DNA of 64,000 bases from Bacteroidota bacterium (GTDB lineage Bacteria; Bacteroidota; Bacteroidia; AKYH767-A; OLB10), in NCBI GenBank assembly GCA_016709725.1, contig JADJMG010000001.1:186001-250000 (forward strand). Direction: 5' to 3'. The notes beneath the pieces were generated by a model. That model was given only the letters and a program-made list of their open reading frames with translations, did not search any database and was not told where the DNA came from. A program made the translations under genes and the position numbers. Below, piece by piece: positions 54,299 through 64,000 of this stretch. Each line of letters begins with the position of its first letter. Positions within the stretch are counted from its first letter, which is position 1.

Positions 54299-55016
54299 TT
54301 GGAAGATTCGATACAATATAATTTAAACCCAGTAAAGTAAGATGCGGGGCCGCAAAGATGCGAGATCTGAATTGATTTAAAAAGAAATTCGAATCACCAC
54401 CAGTAAGAATGGTTTCTAAACGCAGATATAAATTCCTGTATTGCCAATTTATATCATTTAATTCCGACATCATTCCATTCATAACGCCTGAAAGTATAGA
54501 CTCTTCCGTATTTCGACCAATAAGTCGAGGTTCCAATTGTGGAGAAATCAATGGCAATTGAGCTGTTTGATCATTTAATGCTTTGAATCTCATTCTCATA
54601 CCTGGTGATATGCCACCACCTAAGTATTGGCCATCGAATGTAATAATATCATACTTTATGCAAGTGCCCACATCAATCACTAAGACATTTCTTCCTGGAA
54701 AAAGGGACAAGGCTCCGCAAACATTTGCCAATCGATCCTTCCCTAACGTCTCAGGAGTTAAATACTTGTTTTGAAAAGGTAATAGAGTATCCGTTTGTAG
54801 TGCTATCACAGAAGAAAAGTCATTCAAAATAACTTTTAACTCATGTGGAATTTCTGTCACTGTAGCATAAACAATATTTACGATTTTATGGGAAGCTAAG
54901 ATTTCCTTCAGCTTAGAAAAATCACTGTCTTTAACTACACCAGAAGTTAATAATTTATTTTGACTAAAAACACCATATTTAATCGATGTATTGCCTATGT
55001 CGATTGCCAGATTCAT
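54291..55016 (-). CDS. coaX: Type III pantothenate kinase
   Basis: Phosphorylates pantothenate in the first step of CoA synthesis; type III enzymes need a monovalent cation and are not feedback-inhibited by CoA. The ASKHA-fold motifs are present: LAIDIGNTSIKYGVF, TPETLGKDRLANVCGA, VIDVGTCIKYDIIT with LGGGISPGMRMR, and ILTGGDSNFF. 241 aa is normal. Start ATG 55016. First gene of the coaX / OMP / lptC / small protein unit. Confidence 0.96.
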   Translation of the reverse strand: MNLAIDIGNTSIKYGVFSQNKLLTSGVVKDSDFSKLKEILASHKIVNIVYATVTEIPHELKVILNDFSSVIALQTDTLLPFQNKYLTPETLGKDRLANVCGALSLFPGRNVLVIDVGTCIKYDIITFDGQYLGGGISPGMRMRFKALNDQTAQLPLISPQLEPRLIGRNTEESILSGVMNGMMSELNDINWQYRNLYLRLETILTGGDSNFFLNQFRSRIFAAPHLTLLGLNYIVSNLPNE

Positions 55017-55211
55017 ACAACAATATTAAGATAAAGAGCGCAAATAGACGATTTGGAAAGAATAAGTAAGTTTAGATCGATAGAAACTATTAAAAAAGTC
55101 ATATTTAAAAACTTAAAAAGAAGATAAATCCCAAGGAAAGAGCAGAATCACACTCTATCTATCTGATTTATATAAACTTCAAAGAAAAATAGAAAGACAG
55201 GTAGAATGACC

Positions 55212-55240
55212 TTGTTTTTTATAAAAATGTCTTACTTTTG
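55212..55240 (+). promoter_or_regulatory. Promoter of the tRNA-Phe / response regulator unit
   Basis: TTGT at 55212-55215 and TACTTTTG at 55233-55240 give a -33/-7 pair with 17-bp spacing, and the -7 box ends 13 bp before the mature tRNA. This is a near-consensus Bacteroidota promoter. The rest of the 237-bp gap from coaX has no other signal. Confidence 0.6.
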
Positions 55241-55253
55241 CACGCTCCTAGAA

Positions 55254-55326
55254 GGTGATGTAGCTCAGTTGGTAGAGCAAAGGACTGAAAATCCTTGTGT
55301 CGACGGTTCGATTCCGCCCATCACCA
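55254..55326 (+). tRNA. tRNA-Phe (anticodon GAA)
   Basis: A 73-nt cloverleaf: acceptor GGTGATG with CATCACC, D-arm GCTC...GAGC with AGTTGGTA loop, anticodon stem AAGGA/TCCTT around CTGAAAA (anticodon GAA), T-arm with GGTTCGATTCC. The discriminator is A and CCA is not encoded (CAA follows), so it is added after transcription. A response-regulator gene starts 24 bases downstream. Confidence 0.96.
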
Positions 55327-55349
55327 CAAACGCTTGAAGAAATAAAAGG

Positions 55350-55744
55350 ATGAAAAATAATCGCTATCGAAAAGTCTTACTGATTGACGATAATGAAATC
55401 GATAATTTCATCAACGAGCGAATGATCACCTCCAGTGGTTTTTCTGCCGAAGTGATCGTTAAGAACTCTGCCGATGCAGCTTTAGATTTTTGAAGAACCT
55501 ATCGAACGAGCAAGATTATCCAGAAATTATTTTTTTAGATTTAAACATGCCCATTAAAGATGGATTTGCTTTTTTAGTGGAGTACGAAGAAATTCCTGAA
55601 GCCATCAAAACCTTTTCCAAGATAGTTGTTTTATCCTCTTCTATATCTCCTGACGATATCAATAAGGCTTCTACTAACTCACATGTATTTAAATATGTGA
55701 ATAAGCCTTTGAGCGAAAAATATCTCGACGCCATCAGCTTATAA
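55350..55744 (+). CDS. CheY-like single-domain response regulator, one-base frameshift
   Basis: A stand-alone receiver domain, 131 aa when repaired. VLLIDDNEIDNF carries the metal-binding acidic pair, EIIFLDLNMPIKDG the phosphoacceptor Asp, VVLSSS the conserved Ser/Thr position and KYVNKPLSE the Lys. The frame breaks in the T run 55487-55491: one more T makes ALDFLKNLSNEQDYPE continuous. With no output domain it must work by protein contact, for example in a phosphorelay. Starts 24 bases after tRNA-Phe and ends in its own terminator, so it may be cotranscribed with the tRNA. Confidence 0.87.
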
Positions 55745-55758
55745 AATATTCTACATAA

Positions 55759-55790
55759 AAAAACGGCTGCATAGATTATGCAGCCGTTTT
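55759..55790 (+). terminator. Intrinsic terminator after the response regulator
   Basis: Stem aaaaacggctgcat with atgcagccgtttt (plus-strand 55759-55772 and 55778-55790), five-base loop, then TATTTTA. The A and T flanks make it usable in both directions, also serving the convergent helical-repeat gene. Confidence 0.88.
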
Positions 55791-55846
55791 TATTTTACTG
55801 CTTCGGTCTCAACCTACGCAGTACAAAGTACTATTAACTTTCGTTA

Positions 55847-57304
55847 TTAATCTTTGATTGGATTACTCATTTTACGAATGATGGTCTCATCTACTTTAAC
55901 ATAGGACAATACTTGATAAGTTCCATTATTCAAAGAATCGAACTCGGTCCACATTTCTGCGATACGCTTAACCTTGCGTCTATAATCTGCAGGCTTTAAT
56001 GCTGTTTTCAAAAGCTTCATCATATAACGAGCAGATTCATACTCTGCATCCTGCTCTCTAATTTGTCGCTTCAAACTAGAAATAATCTGCATGCACAAAC
56101 TATCATCGCCTAATATACAATATTGTAATGCTTGAAATAACTTAGCATCAATGTCAGTAAACAAATAATGTTTCAACGACATTTGATTTCTCAACTCATT
56201 AATTTTTCTTGCTGAGCCATGATAATCGCGTTGATAAAATTTAACAATGGCTAAAAATCGCTTGGTGCTAATATAATGATAGGCTTCTTCAATATTAATA
56301 TCACTATATTTTTCAAGTTGATCAGCATAATGTTGAAGATGCTCGAGATTACCATCAATCTGATACTTCATCACCTTAGATTTTAAGAACTGCACCACGA
56401 AAAAATTCATCATGTGCTTCTCTGTCAAGTCTGGTAAATTTTGATGTACGCGTTGGATATAATAATCGGCACGAACAATATTACCTGTACGGATGTAATA
56501 TTCAAAATACAACAGATCAGGAATGCATTTAATATTCTGATAAAAAGTATCCATCGGATAACTATCAAAAATTTGCGTCATTCGTTGTAACACCGCTTCC
56601 ACTTCTAGCTCGCGGGACTTTAATCCATCTTGCTTATGCGGAACGGTACACAAATAATAAATATGTGCAATGTTGTATAATACATACAAACGATGTGAAT
56701 CATACAGCTCGCAAATATTGCTTAACTCGCGTTTCATCATGATCACCTCTTCCAAATCCGCTTCTTGACCATTCAATTGATACACGCCCAATTTTTTAAT
56801 GAATCTAAAAAACAATCCTTCTGCTTTCGATACTGCTAAAGAAAAAGCTACATGTTTATTAAATTTTGTTTCGTAGCTATCAAATTCTTCTGAGTGAAGA
56901 TGTAACTGTGCTAAGGTTTTGTAAACTAAAATTAGCTCTGCATTCAAGTCATACTCGATGAGTTGCTTTTCTAATTCTTTTAATGCACGAACAGAGAACT
57001 CCCGATTATTCCCAAACAGATGTGCGGGTACGCGCGATACTTCATCCATTAAAGTTTGAATGGGGTTCTGTACTTTCTTACTTAGTATAGAAGCAATTTT
57101 GGAATTAAGTCTTGACTTCAGTGTATAATATGCACTTGGGTTCACCTGCAAAATTTCCATCATTTCACTATCCTCCACTTCACGTTCGCGTGTCGTTTCA
57201 AGTACTAAAAAAGGTTTGTTCTTCTTCTTCCCCGAGACTTCTTGCAATAACTGCTGGTACTCATCTTCGGTAAGCTTCTTAATCGTCTTGCTTAAAATTT
57301 CCAT
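55847..57304 (-). CDS. Helical-repeat (TPR-like) protein of unknown function
   Basis: A 485-aa cytoplasmic, mainly helical protein with no signal peptide. The N-terminal 90 residues are charged (KTIKKLTEDEYQQLLQEVSG, MEILQVNPSAYYTLKSRLNS), and the rest is a solenoid of paired helices (IEYDLNAELILVYKTLAQLH, FNKHVAFSLAVSKAEGLFFR, YHYISTKRFLAIVKFYQRDY, YLFTDIDAKLFQALQYCILG) of the TPR type. I recognise no named family; similar long orphan helical proteins are common in Bacteroidota. It shares a 319-bp divergent gap with the small protein at 57624. Confidence 0.7.
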   Translation of the reverse strand: MEILSKTIKKLTEDEYQQLLQEVSGKKKNKPFLVLETTREREVEDSEMMEILQVNPSAYYTLKSRLNSKIASILSKKVQNPIQTLMDEVSRVPAHLFGNNREFSVRALKELEKQLIEYDLNAELILVYKTLAQLHLHSEEFDSYETKFNKHVAFSLAVSKAEGLFFRFIKKLGVYQLNGQEADLEEVIMMKRELSNICELYDSHRLYVLYNIAHIYYLCTVPHKQDGLKSRELEVEAVLQRMTQIFDSYPMDTFYQNIKCIPDLLYFEYYIRTGNIVRADYYIQRVHQNLPDLTEKHMMNFFVVQFLKSKVMKYQIDGNLEHLQHYADQLEKYSDINIEEAYHYISTKRFLAIVKFYQRDYHGSARKINELRNQMSLKHYLFTDIDAKLFQALQYCILGDDSLCMQIISSLKRQIREQDAEYESARYMMKLLKTALKPADYRRKVKRIAEMWTEFDSLNNGTYQVLSYVKVDETIIRKMSNPIKD

Positions 57305-57623
57305 GTGTTGGGTTAATTTATAAGATTACATTTCTAATTTGTCCTTCTTAATACGCAATTGCTCATCGAAAGGTTATACCCCATAAAAAGTCGAATAAGA
57401 CTGTCTTTAGATTCGAATTTTGAAACCCTAGACCTCCAATAGAAGTAAAACGAAAAACAAATCAATCCCAAAAAACATTGATAATCACAATGAATCAAGT
57501 ATGTTTTTGACCAAAAAAAAGGCAAAAATCCACCAATTTCTTACAAATGACAGAAATGTAACCTATACCCCCTACTTCAACGTATAGATGCATGTAAATT
57601 GACACTGATCAAAATAGTTAAAT
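57305..57623. other. Divergent intergenic region
   Basis: AT-rich gap between two divergent genes. No repeat, RNA or good TAnnTTTG element was seen on either strand. The promoters of both neighbours must lie here. Confidence 0.4.
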
Positions 57624-58196
57624 ATGATGAATCACCAAGCACACAACGAAGATTTCTACAAAACCATTCGCGAAAACAGAATGATGATGTACAACAAGCC
57701 CAAGCGTTATTATAATCGCGACGAGCAAAAAGGTTCAGCTTTCAAGTTCTTATTCTTGATAGAAACCATTGTATTTATTTTATTGATGGCGGTTGCTGGC
57801 ACAGGTATGGCACAAAGCACAATGCAAAATAGTGCACCCATTAGTTTAGCCGGTAGTCAACCTGAAGTAAATATTCACAACTATAACACTGTATACAACA
57901 GCGGGAAAGTTTTCGTGAGTTGGACTTCAAAAAACGAATCTGAAGATTGCGTTTACATCATAGAAAGATCTACCGATGGAAAAGAATTCAAATCAGCGGG
58001 TATCAAAGAAGGTATCGGTTCTGAAATTGAATTATACTATTCATGGATTGATCAGGCACCTCCTGCTGGCTTTGCTTACTACCGAGTAAAGAAAATTACC
58101 AAGGAGGGCACTCAACTATACAGTTCTGTTGGATCAGTTATTAACCAAGCAAGCAATTTCGAAAACTTCGCTCAAGGTGAAGAAGAAAATAAATAA
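57624..58196 (+). CDS. Small protein with one membrane segment and a fibronectin-like domain
   Basis: A 190-aa protein: a basic, Asn/Arg/Tyr-rich N-terminus of about 45 residues (FYKTIRENRMMMYNKPKRYY), a membrane segment or late signal peptide (FLFLIETIVFILLMAVAGTG, cut possibly after GMAQ), then a module VFVSWTSKNESEDCVYIIER, STDGKEF, YSWIDQAPPAGFAYYRVKKI typical of the fibronectin-like domain that precedes T9SS tails. No sorting signal is present. It lies 51 bases before the giant PKD gene and may be cotranscribed with it. Role unknown. Confidence 0.7.
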   Translation: MMNHQAHNEDFYKTIRENRMMMYNKPKRYYNRDEQKGSAFKFLFLIETIVFILLMAVAGTGMAQSTMQNSAPISLAGSQPEVNIHNYNTVYNSGKVFVSWTSKNESEDCVYIIERSTDGKEFKSAGIKEGIGSEIELYYSWIDQAPPAGFAYYRVKKITKEGTQLYSSVGSVINQASNFENFAQGEEENK

Positions 58197-58247
58197 TAAG
58201 ATAAAAATTGTAGAATCCAATTTGCCAAACAGTGGTTAAGAAATGAT

Positions 58248-61200
58248 ATGAATAGACTGGCAAAAGAATTTTTAAAAAATTACTTAGGCCTATTTCTTTT
58301 GTTGACAACAACAATGCTACGGGCCCAAGTGCCCGTAGCTTCGTTTACAACGAGTCAGGATAGTGGCTGCGCACCTTTACTTATAAACTTTACGAATACT
58401 TCGTCAGGAGCGATCAGTTATCAGTGGACATTAGGAAATGGAAATAATTCAAGTTTACAACATCCTTCCTCGTCCTATATAAATGCAGGAACCTACACCG
58501 TCGTATTAATTGCTACCTCGGCTACTGGAGGAAAAGATACAGCCACAGGCGTAATCACAATTTTAGGGGATCCAATTGCAAACTTTAATGCATCTGCATT
58601 TTCCATTTGTTCCTCGGAATCCATTACATTTACGAACACATCAACGGGAGCTTCCTCTTACATATGGGATTTTGGTGATGGAAGTTCTTCCATTGCTACA
58701 AACACTACTCACCAATATAATGCGCCCGGCACTTACAATATAAAATTAATTGCTACTAATACTTATGGATGTCAAGACATCGAAATTAAAAGCAATTATA
58801 TCACAGTCAACCCATCTCCCGTTGCTCAAATAAGTGCAAACCAATATTCGTCGTGTGATGTAGATACTATATTTCAATTCACAGGTACTGCTAGTAACAT
58901 ATTAAGTTGGGACTGGAATTTAGGTGATGGAAATACTTCTTCTCTGCAAAATCCATCGCATCAATATGGAGCTCCTGGATCTTACCCAATACGACTCATA
59001 GTAACCTCCAACAACGGTTGCATCGATACAACATATGCCTCCAATAATATCACCATTGGAAATTCATTGATTCCTTCCTTTACCATGAGTGATAGTGGAG
59101 GATGTGGAAATGTAACTATCCAATTTGATTGTACAGTTCCAAATTCAACATCATGGCTATGGGATTTTGGTGATGGAACAACTTCTAATTTAGACAATCC
59201 TGTTCATACTTACAATACAGTAGGTAATTATTCTGTTTCATTAACAGTAACTACCGCAAGTGGATGTAATGGAACTGTTACAGTTCCTAATGTAGTACAT
59301 GTTGACGGAATGCCATTTGTAAATTTCACAGTAGTTCAAGATAGTGGATGTGTACCGTACACTGCTCAGTTTGTAAACTTAACCGCTGGCGCAGTTTCAT
59401 ATTCGTGGAAATTTGGTAATGGTGATTCCTCCATTCTTACAAATCCTACCTCAACCTACGACCAAGGTGGGTACTTTTCGGTAACTCTTACAGCTACTTC
59501 CGCTTATGGCTGCGAAATTGCATTAACAAAAAATCAACTGGTAAGAGTCTTTGCACCTACAGCTTTCTTCACAGCTTCCCCTCGAATAGGTTGCCCTGGA
59601 ATGACTGTTCAATTCACGCATACAGGAAATCCAATTAATATAACAGGGTATCTGTGGAATTTTGGTGATGGTACTACATCAACTGCTCTTAACCCCACGC
59701 ATACGTACACTACCATTGGCAATTATACGGTTTGGCTTGTTGTTACTAACTCATTTGGCTGTATTGACACTGTTTATAAATCAAATCACATTAAAGTGGT
59801 AAGTGGAACAACACCCTATACTGTTCCAGATACCATGTTGGTTTGTCAAGATAATCCCATTGCATTTACAGACCCCACTACTGGAAGTAATTCATGGAAC
59901 TGGAATTTTGGAAATGGAAATAGTTCCACTTCACAATCTCCAAGTACCATCTATACAACGCCAGGCATTTACATTGTCACCTTGAATACTTCGATGGCAG
60001 GTGGTTGCTCGCAAACATTCAATCCATACGCTATTGTAAAAGTTATTCCATACATTTCTCGACCTATCGATATTACTTTTGGGAGCTTATGCAAACCCTA
60101 TGTCCTTCATTTTTCAACTCAAACTTTAAACATCACTGCTTATAATTGGAATTTTGGTGATGGCGGTACTTCTACAGCAGCAAATCCCACACATACCTAT
60201 ACACAAAGCGGAACTTATGTGATTACTTTAAACATTACAGTAGGGGAAGGTTGCATGACGTCCATTAGCAAAACAATTACGCTTGGATATTCAAACCCTA
60301 CTCAAGCATCCACTTATGATATCTGTTTAGGATCGAGTGTAGATTTTACGCTAACAAATCTACCTGCCTTCACTGCAGCTACTTGGTTTTTTGGAGATGG
60401 AAGTAATTCCAATCAAATGCAGCCATCACATACTTTTGCTGCACCTGGAAGTTATCAGGTTAGTGTAGTAGTTCAAGACACATTAGGTTGTTTAGATACA
60501 TTTCAATTAGCACAACCTATAATTGTAAACAACCCAACGCCATCCTTTACTGCTCCGAATGTAGCATGTATTCATATTCCATTGACATTCCAAAATACAT
60601 CACAAAATGCAAGCAGTTATACATGGGATTTTGGAGATGGAACAACAAGTACGGATAGCAATCCAACTCATACCTATCATCAAGGCGGAATTTATTCAAT
60701 TACGTTAACAGCAACCATGAACTCTTGTTCGGTAACCACGGTTTTTACAAATTATATTACTGTTGCAGATCCACAAGCAGCCTTTACATTTACAACGAGT
60801 GGACAATGCATGCCGGTTACTGTAAACTTCATCAATCAAAGTTCAGCATCGTCCATCCAATGGAATTGGTATTTTGGAAATGGTGATAGTGCTCAAACAC
60901 AAAATCCAGTTTATACTTACTTAAGTGATCCATCCGACTCTATCGTGCTTTACATTACAGATAATAATGGATGCATTGATTCTGCAAAGTTAGTTCCTTT
61001 CCCTTATTATGCAGCAGGTGCTTCCGTAGATGTTTCTATTGGTTGCCTACCACTCACTACAAATTTCACAGATTTATCGAATGGTGCCATTAATTGGAAC
61101 TGGCAATTTGGTGATGGTGGAACATCTTCGGCACAACATCCCTCGCATACTTACCAATCCAATGGCTTCTATACTGTAACGTTAGTTGCTGAATTTCCAG

Positions 61201-63761
61201 GTGGCTGTTTTGATACAATTGTTTACAATGATATGGTGCATGTCTCAACGCCCGTTGCTGATTTCTTCTCTCCTTCATTGGTAGGATGTTCACCAACACA
61301 AATTAGTTTTGTAAATACGACTAATGATGCTACACAATTTAGTTGGCTCTTTGGAGATGGTGGCACATCATCAAATATTAACCCGCAACATATCTATTAT
61401 ATACCTGGCACTTATTCGATATCTTTGATTGCAACCAACAGTTACGGTTGTGTCGATACACTCGTTAAACCTGATTATATATCTATTCCCGGCACCTTAA
61501 CATTGTTTGGAATATCAACGTTAAGTGGTTGTCAAGGAGAAAAGATTGCATTCACTGATTCATCCATCAACGCCAGTCAATGAAGTGGGGACTTTGGAGA
61601 TGGGGCTATTGATTCACTACGCAATCCTAATCATATTTACCCTGACACGGGGAGTTATACGGTTTCATTAATAACACGTGATTCCATTGGATGTACCTCT
61701 TCCTATGTTTATCCTGTTCAATTGCGCATACATCCTACGCCAATAGCATCCGCTAGTGTAACAGATTCGGTTGGCTGTAATAGTTTTAGCACAGGCTTTA
61801 TTAATAACTCCCAAGGTGCCATTCAGTTTGCATGGACTTTTGGAGATGGAGATACAAGCACGGCATTAAATCCATCACATACGTTTTTACAAAGTGGAAT
61901 ATTTAATCCGCAACTAGTTGCGATCACTTCTTATGGATGCCGAGACACTTTCCAATTTAATTCTGGAATTGATGTTTTACAAACGCCCGAAGCCATCATC
62001 CTATCGAGTGATACAATAGGATGTGATCCAGCAAACTTTCAATTTACAGATGGTTCGTTAAGCACACAAAATCCAAATTACAACTGGACATTCAGCAATG
62101 GACTCACCGGGAATGGGAATATTTTCTCACCCCAAAATATTCCTGCTGGAAACTATTCCGTTGAATTAATCATAACCAATGCGAATGGATGTAGCGATAC
62201 GGCTGTACAAAATATTACCGTAAATCCATCTCCTTCTGCAAATGCATCGGTAGATATAAATTCAGGATGTACACCTCTATCCGTTCAATTTACAAATTCA
62301 TCAACTGGTGGATTATCCTATTTCTGGGACTTTGGTGATGGAATCAATAGCGCAGTGAGTGATCCTTCCTACACGTATACCCTTGCTGGAAATTACATTC
62401 CCACATTGACTGTGATCAATAATTTTGGTTGCACGGATACTTTTTATGTTAATCCAGGTGTCACAGCACTATTAACGCCTCAAATTTCATCAATAGTAAA
62501 CAATCAACAAGCTTGCTTTAATGATTTGGTAAGTTATACAACTACTCTTTCGGACACATTGCAACCAACCTACCTCTGGGATTTTGGATTCACTACATCG
62601 AATCAATACAATCCATCTATCAATTGCACCAGTACGGGATTATTTGATGTTTCACTAATTGTCGCAAACAATAATGGTTGCTCTGATACCTTAATTGAAA
62701 CTGATTTCTTAGAAATTTTTGATACCGTTCCACCAGCAATAAATCAAATTGCATCCGTAAGTGTTGTAAGTGATGATCAAGTAAACATCACTTGGTTCAA
62801 CGGAAATGAAACAGACATTGTCGCATACAAACTGTATCGATTAAACGGGACAACCGCTGCGTGGGACTTAATTTATACCGATAACAATCCTGTTTTACAA
62901 TCAACTTCACTTACCAGTAGTTATATTGACAACGGGCTAAACACGAAAAACAATACCTACACTTATTTACTACAAACCATAGATTATTGTGGCTATGAAA
63001 TGCCATTAGCAAGTTCCACTCCACACACCACGATCGATATAAGCACCAGTAAAAATGGGTTAATCATTTTTATCAATTGGACACCTTATGGGGGCTGCAC
63101 AGTAGCATCCTATAATTTATTTAGAACAGAAAGACCAAATGGGAGTCCTGTATTAATTAGTAATGTTTCAGGCAATACTTTAAACTACATTGACTCTACC
63201 ATTACATGTCCATACCAATATGAATACAGAATAGAAGCGTTGGATCTTTGTGGAAATCCATTCAACTCTTTTAGCGACACTTCTGCTATATGGCCAACAA
63301 ATATATTATTGAACCAGCAAAGTAATATTGTTCGATCCACGGTCATAGACAATTCCAATATTCTAACAGAATGGATGGCACCTTCACTTTTACCCAATCG
63401 TGTCTTGGAATACAAAATATATCGCAGTACAGATAAAATTAATTATAGTTTAATAAGTACTACCCCAGCAAATATTACCTTCCACATAGATGCAGATGTA
63501 GATGTTCAGCAACAAAGTTACTCTTACAAGGTAATTGTTGTCAATGATTGCAGCATCGATGGAAAAGAAAGTAATATTGGAAAGTCAATTGTGCTAGAAG
63601 GCAGATGGAAGGATCATAGAACCTATTTAAACTGGAATAAATATGAACAATGGGATAGTGGCATCGATAACTATACCATTGAGTTTTTAAGTCCGCAAGG
63701 CACTTGGATTCCAATCAAAACGGTGGATGGAAATACGACCAACACCCAAATTGATGACTAA
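58248..63761 (+). CDS. Giant PKD-repeat surface protein, in-frame stop and no sorting domain
   Basis: Signal peptide YLGLFLLLTTTMLRAQ, then about 18 PKD-like modules of roughly 80-85 residues (Cys-containing entry, WxWxFGDG core, PTHTY strand), then four fibronectin-like segments (YKLYRLNGTT, YNLFRTERPN, YKIYRSTDKINYSL, NYTIEFLSPQG). TGA at 61581-61583 is in frame within module 14; TGG there, with t for g at 61587, would restore NASQWSWDFGDG. Read through it is 1837 aa. It ends at QIDD without the type B T9SS tail normally found on such proteins, so it may be truncated. Likely an adhesin. Confidence 0.88.
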
Positions 63762-63767
63762 CCCATC

Positions 63768-63783
63768 GGCTAAAGCCTTAGCC
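63768..63783. repeat. Short inverted repeat after the PKD protein
   Basis: GGCTAA and TTAGCC surround AGCC at 63768-63783, six bases after the TAA of the PKD gene. There is no T tract, so it is a poor terminator; it may be a small interspersed palindrome inserted at the end of the gene. Confidence 0.35.
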
Positions 63784-63832
63784 ATACATTACTTTTAGTA
63801 AACTTTAACGAACAAGTTATGTAAATAAATAA

Positions 63833-63862
63833 TTTGGTTTAAATTTTATAGCTTTACCTTTG
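63833..63862 (+). promoter_or_regulatory. Bacteroidota consensus promoter of the kinase gene
   Basis: TTTG at 63833-63836 and TACCTTTG at 63855-63862 match the -33 and -7 elements with 18-bp spacing. The -7 box ends four bases before the ATG at 63867, a closeness common in this phylum and implying a very short or absent leader. Confidence 0.7.
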
Positions 63863-63866
63863 TATT

Positions 63867-64000
63867 ATGCAAAGTATGGCTCGACCTCTTCTTCTCTTTT
63901 ATATCCTTGTTGCCTATATCCTACTCCAACTTTCTTGGTGGGCCTATATGTTAATTGATCTAAACAAAGAAGTTATACAATACCGAATTGAAATTTCCGA
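63867..64000 (+). CDS. Start of a membrane protein, probably a sensor histidine kinase (3' end outside window)
   Basis: Only 44 residues are visible. After MQSMARP comes a hydrophobic helix (LLLFYILVAYILLQLSWWAY) and MLIDLNKEVIQYRIEIS, the beginning of a helical, probably periplasm- or cytoplasm-facing segment. This pattern (helix ending LxWWAxLLxxLN) is typical of the N-terminus of Bacteroidota sensor histidine kinases, but no kinase motif is in the window. The call rests on that resemblance alone. Confidence 0.5.
   Translation, partial: MQSMARPLLLFYILVAYILLQLSWWAYMLIDLNKEVIQYRIEIS

Noticed and set aside
55350..55500. Programmed frameshift in the CheY-like gene
   Set aside because: The T run is short, no downstream structure or shifted Shine-Dalgarno is seen, and the same kind of one-base loss occurs in many unrelated genes here.

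Overview
This 64 kb window is from a member of the Bacteroidota, probably an uncultured, free-living or particle-associated gliding-type lineage. The support is a Bacteroidota-ordered division and cell-wall cluster, GldC, several type IX secretion (T9SS) cargo proteins with type A or type B C-terminal sorting domains, an adjacent OlsB-like/PlsC-like acyltransferase pair of the glycine-lipid kind, paired Skp proteins after BamA, DUF6089 and DUF3667 families, and TAnnTTTG promoters close to start codons. The DNA is AT-rich by eye. No CRISPR array, rRNA or intact insertion sequence was seen.

Layout. (1) 1-12346, minus strand: dcw operon mraZ-rsmH-ftsL-ftsI-murE-mraY-murD-ftsW-murG-murC-ftsQ, tightly packed and often overlapping, led by a textbook MraZ operator of three 10-bp repeats. 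(2) 12869-14647, plus: the acyltransferase pair. (3) 14650-20530, mostly minus: an ORF6N protein, a PKD-repeat T9SS type B protein, small and relic genes, intergenic repeats, EngB and GldC. (4) 20640-31219: a large beta-propeller plus barrel protein, an M20 amidohydrolase, a T9SS type A repeat protein, fructose-1,6-bisphosphatase, phosphoglycerate dehydrogenase. (5) 31333-36619: DUF898 membrane protein, M48 metallopeptidase, T9SS type A protein, VOC protein, PdxJ. (6) 36745-48860, plus: CBS protein, POTRA/barrel protein, a broken T9SS paralogue behind a corrupt-looking homopolymer stretch, nadK, two DUF6089-like proteins, uppS, bamA, two skp genes, murI. (7) 48866-55016, minus: DUF3667, PpiD/SurA-like isomerase, small membrane protein, lptC, outer-membrane protein, coaX. 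(8) 55254-64000: tRNA-Phe, CheY-like regulator, helical-repeat protein, a small fibronectin-like protein, an enormous PKD protein without its sorting domain, and the start of a probable sensor kinase.

The theme is envelope construction: peptidoglycan precursors (Mur enzymes, MurI), lipid carrier (UppS), septal synthesis (FtsW/FtsI/FtsL/FtsQ), outer-membrane biogenesis (BamA, Skp, PpiD, LptC) and secreted adhesive repeat proteins.

A major caveat is sequence quality. At least thirteen loci, including genes expected to be essential (murC, engB, bamA, lptC), are broken by single-base indels, nearly all in A/T or C homopolymers, or by isolated in-frame stops. In each case restoring one base (or one codon) regenerates a full-length family member of the expected length. 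I therefore annotate these as single genes and regard most breaks as consensus errors, while treating 39309-40314 as a real or assembly-made pseudogene.
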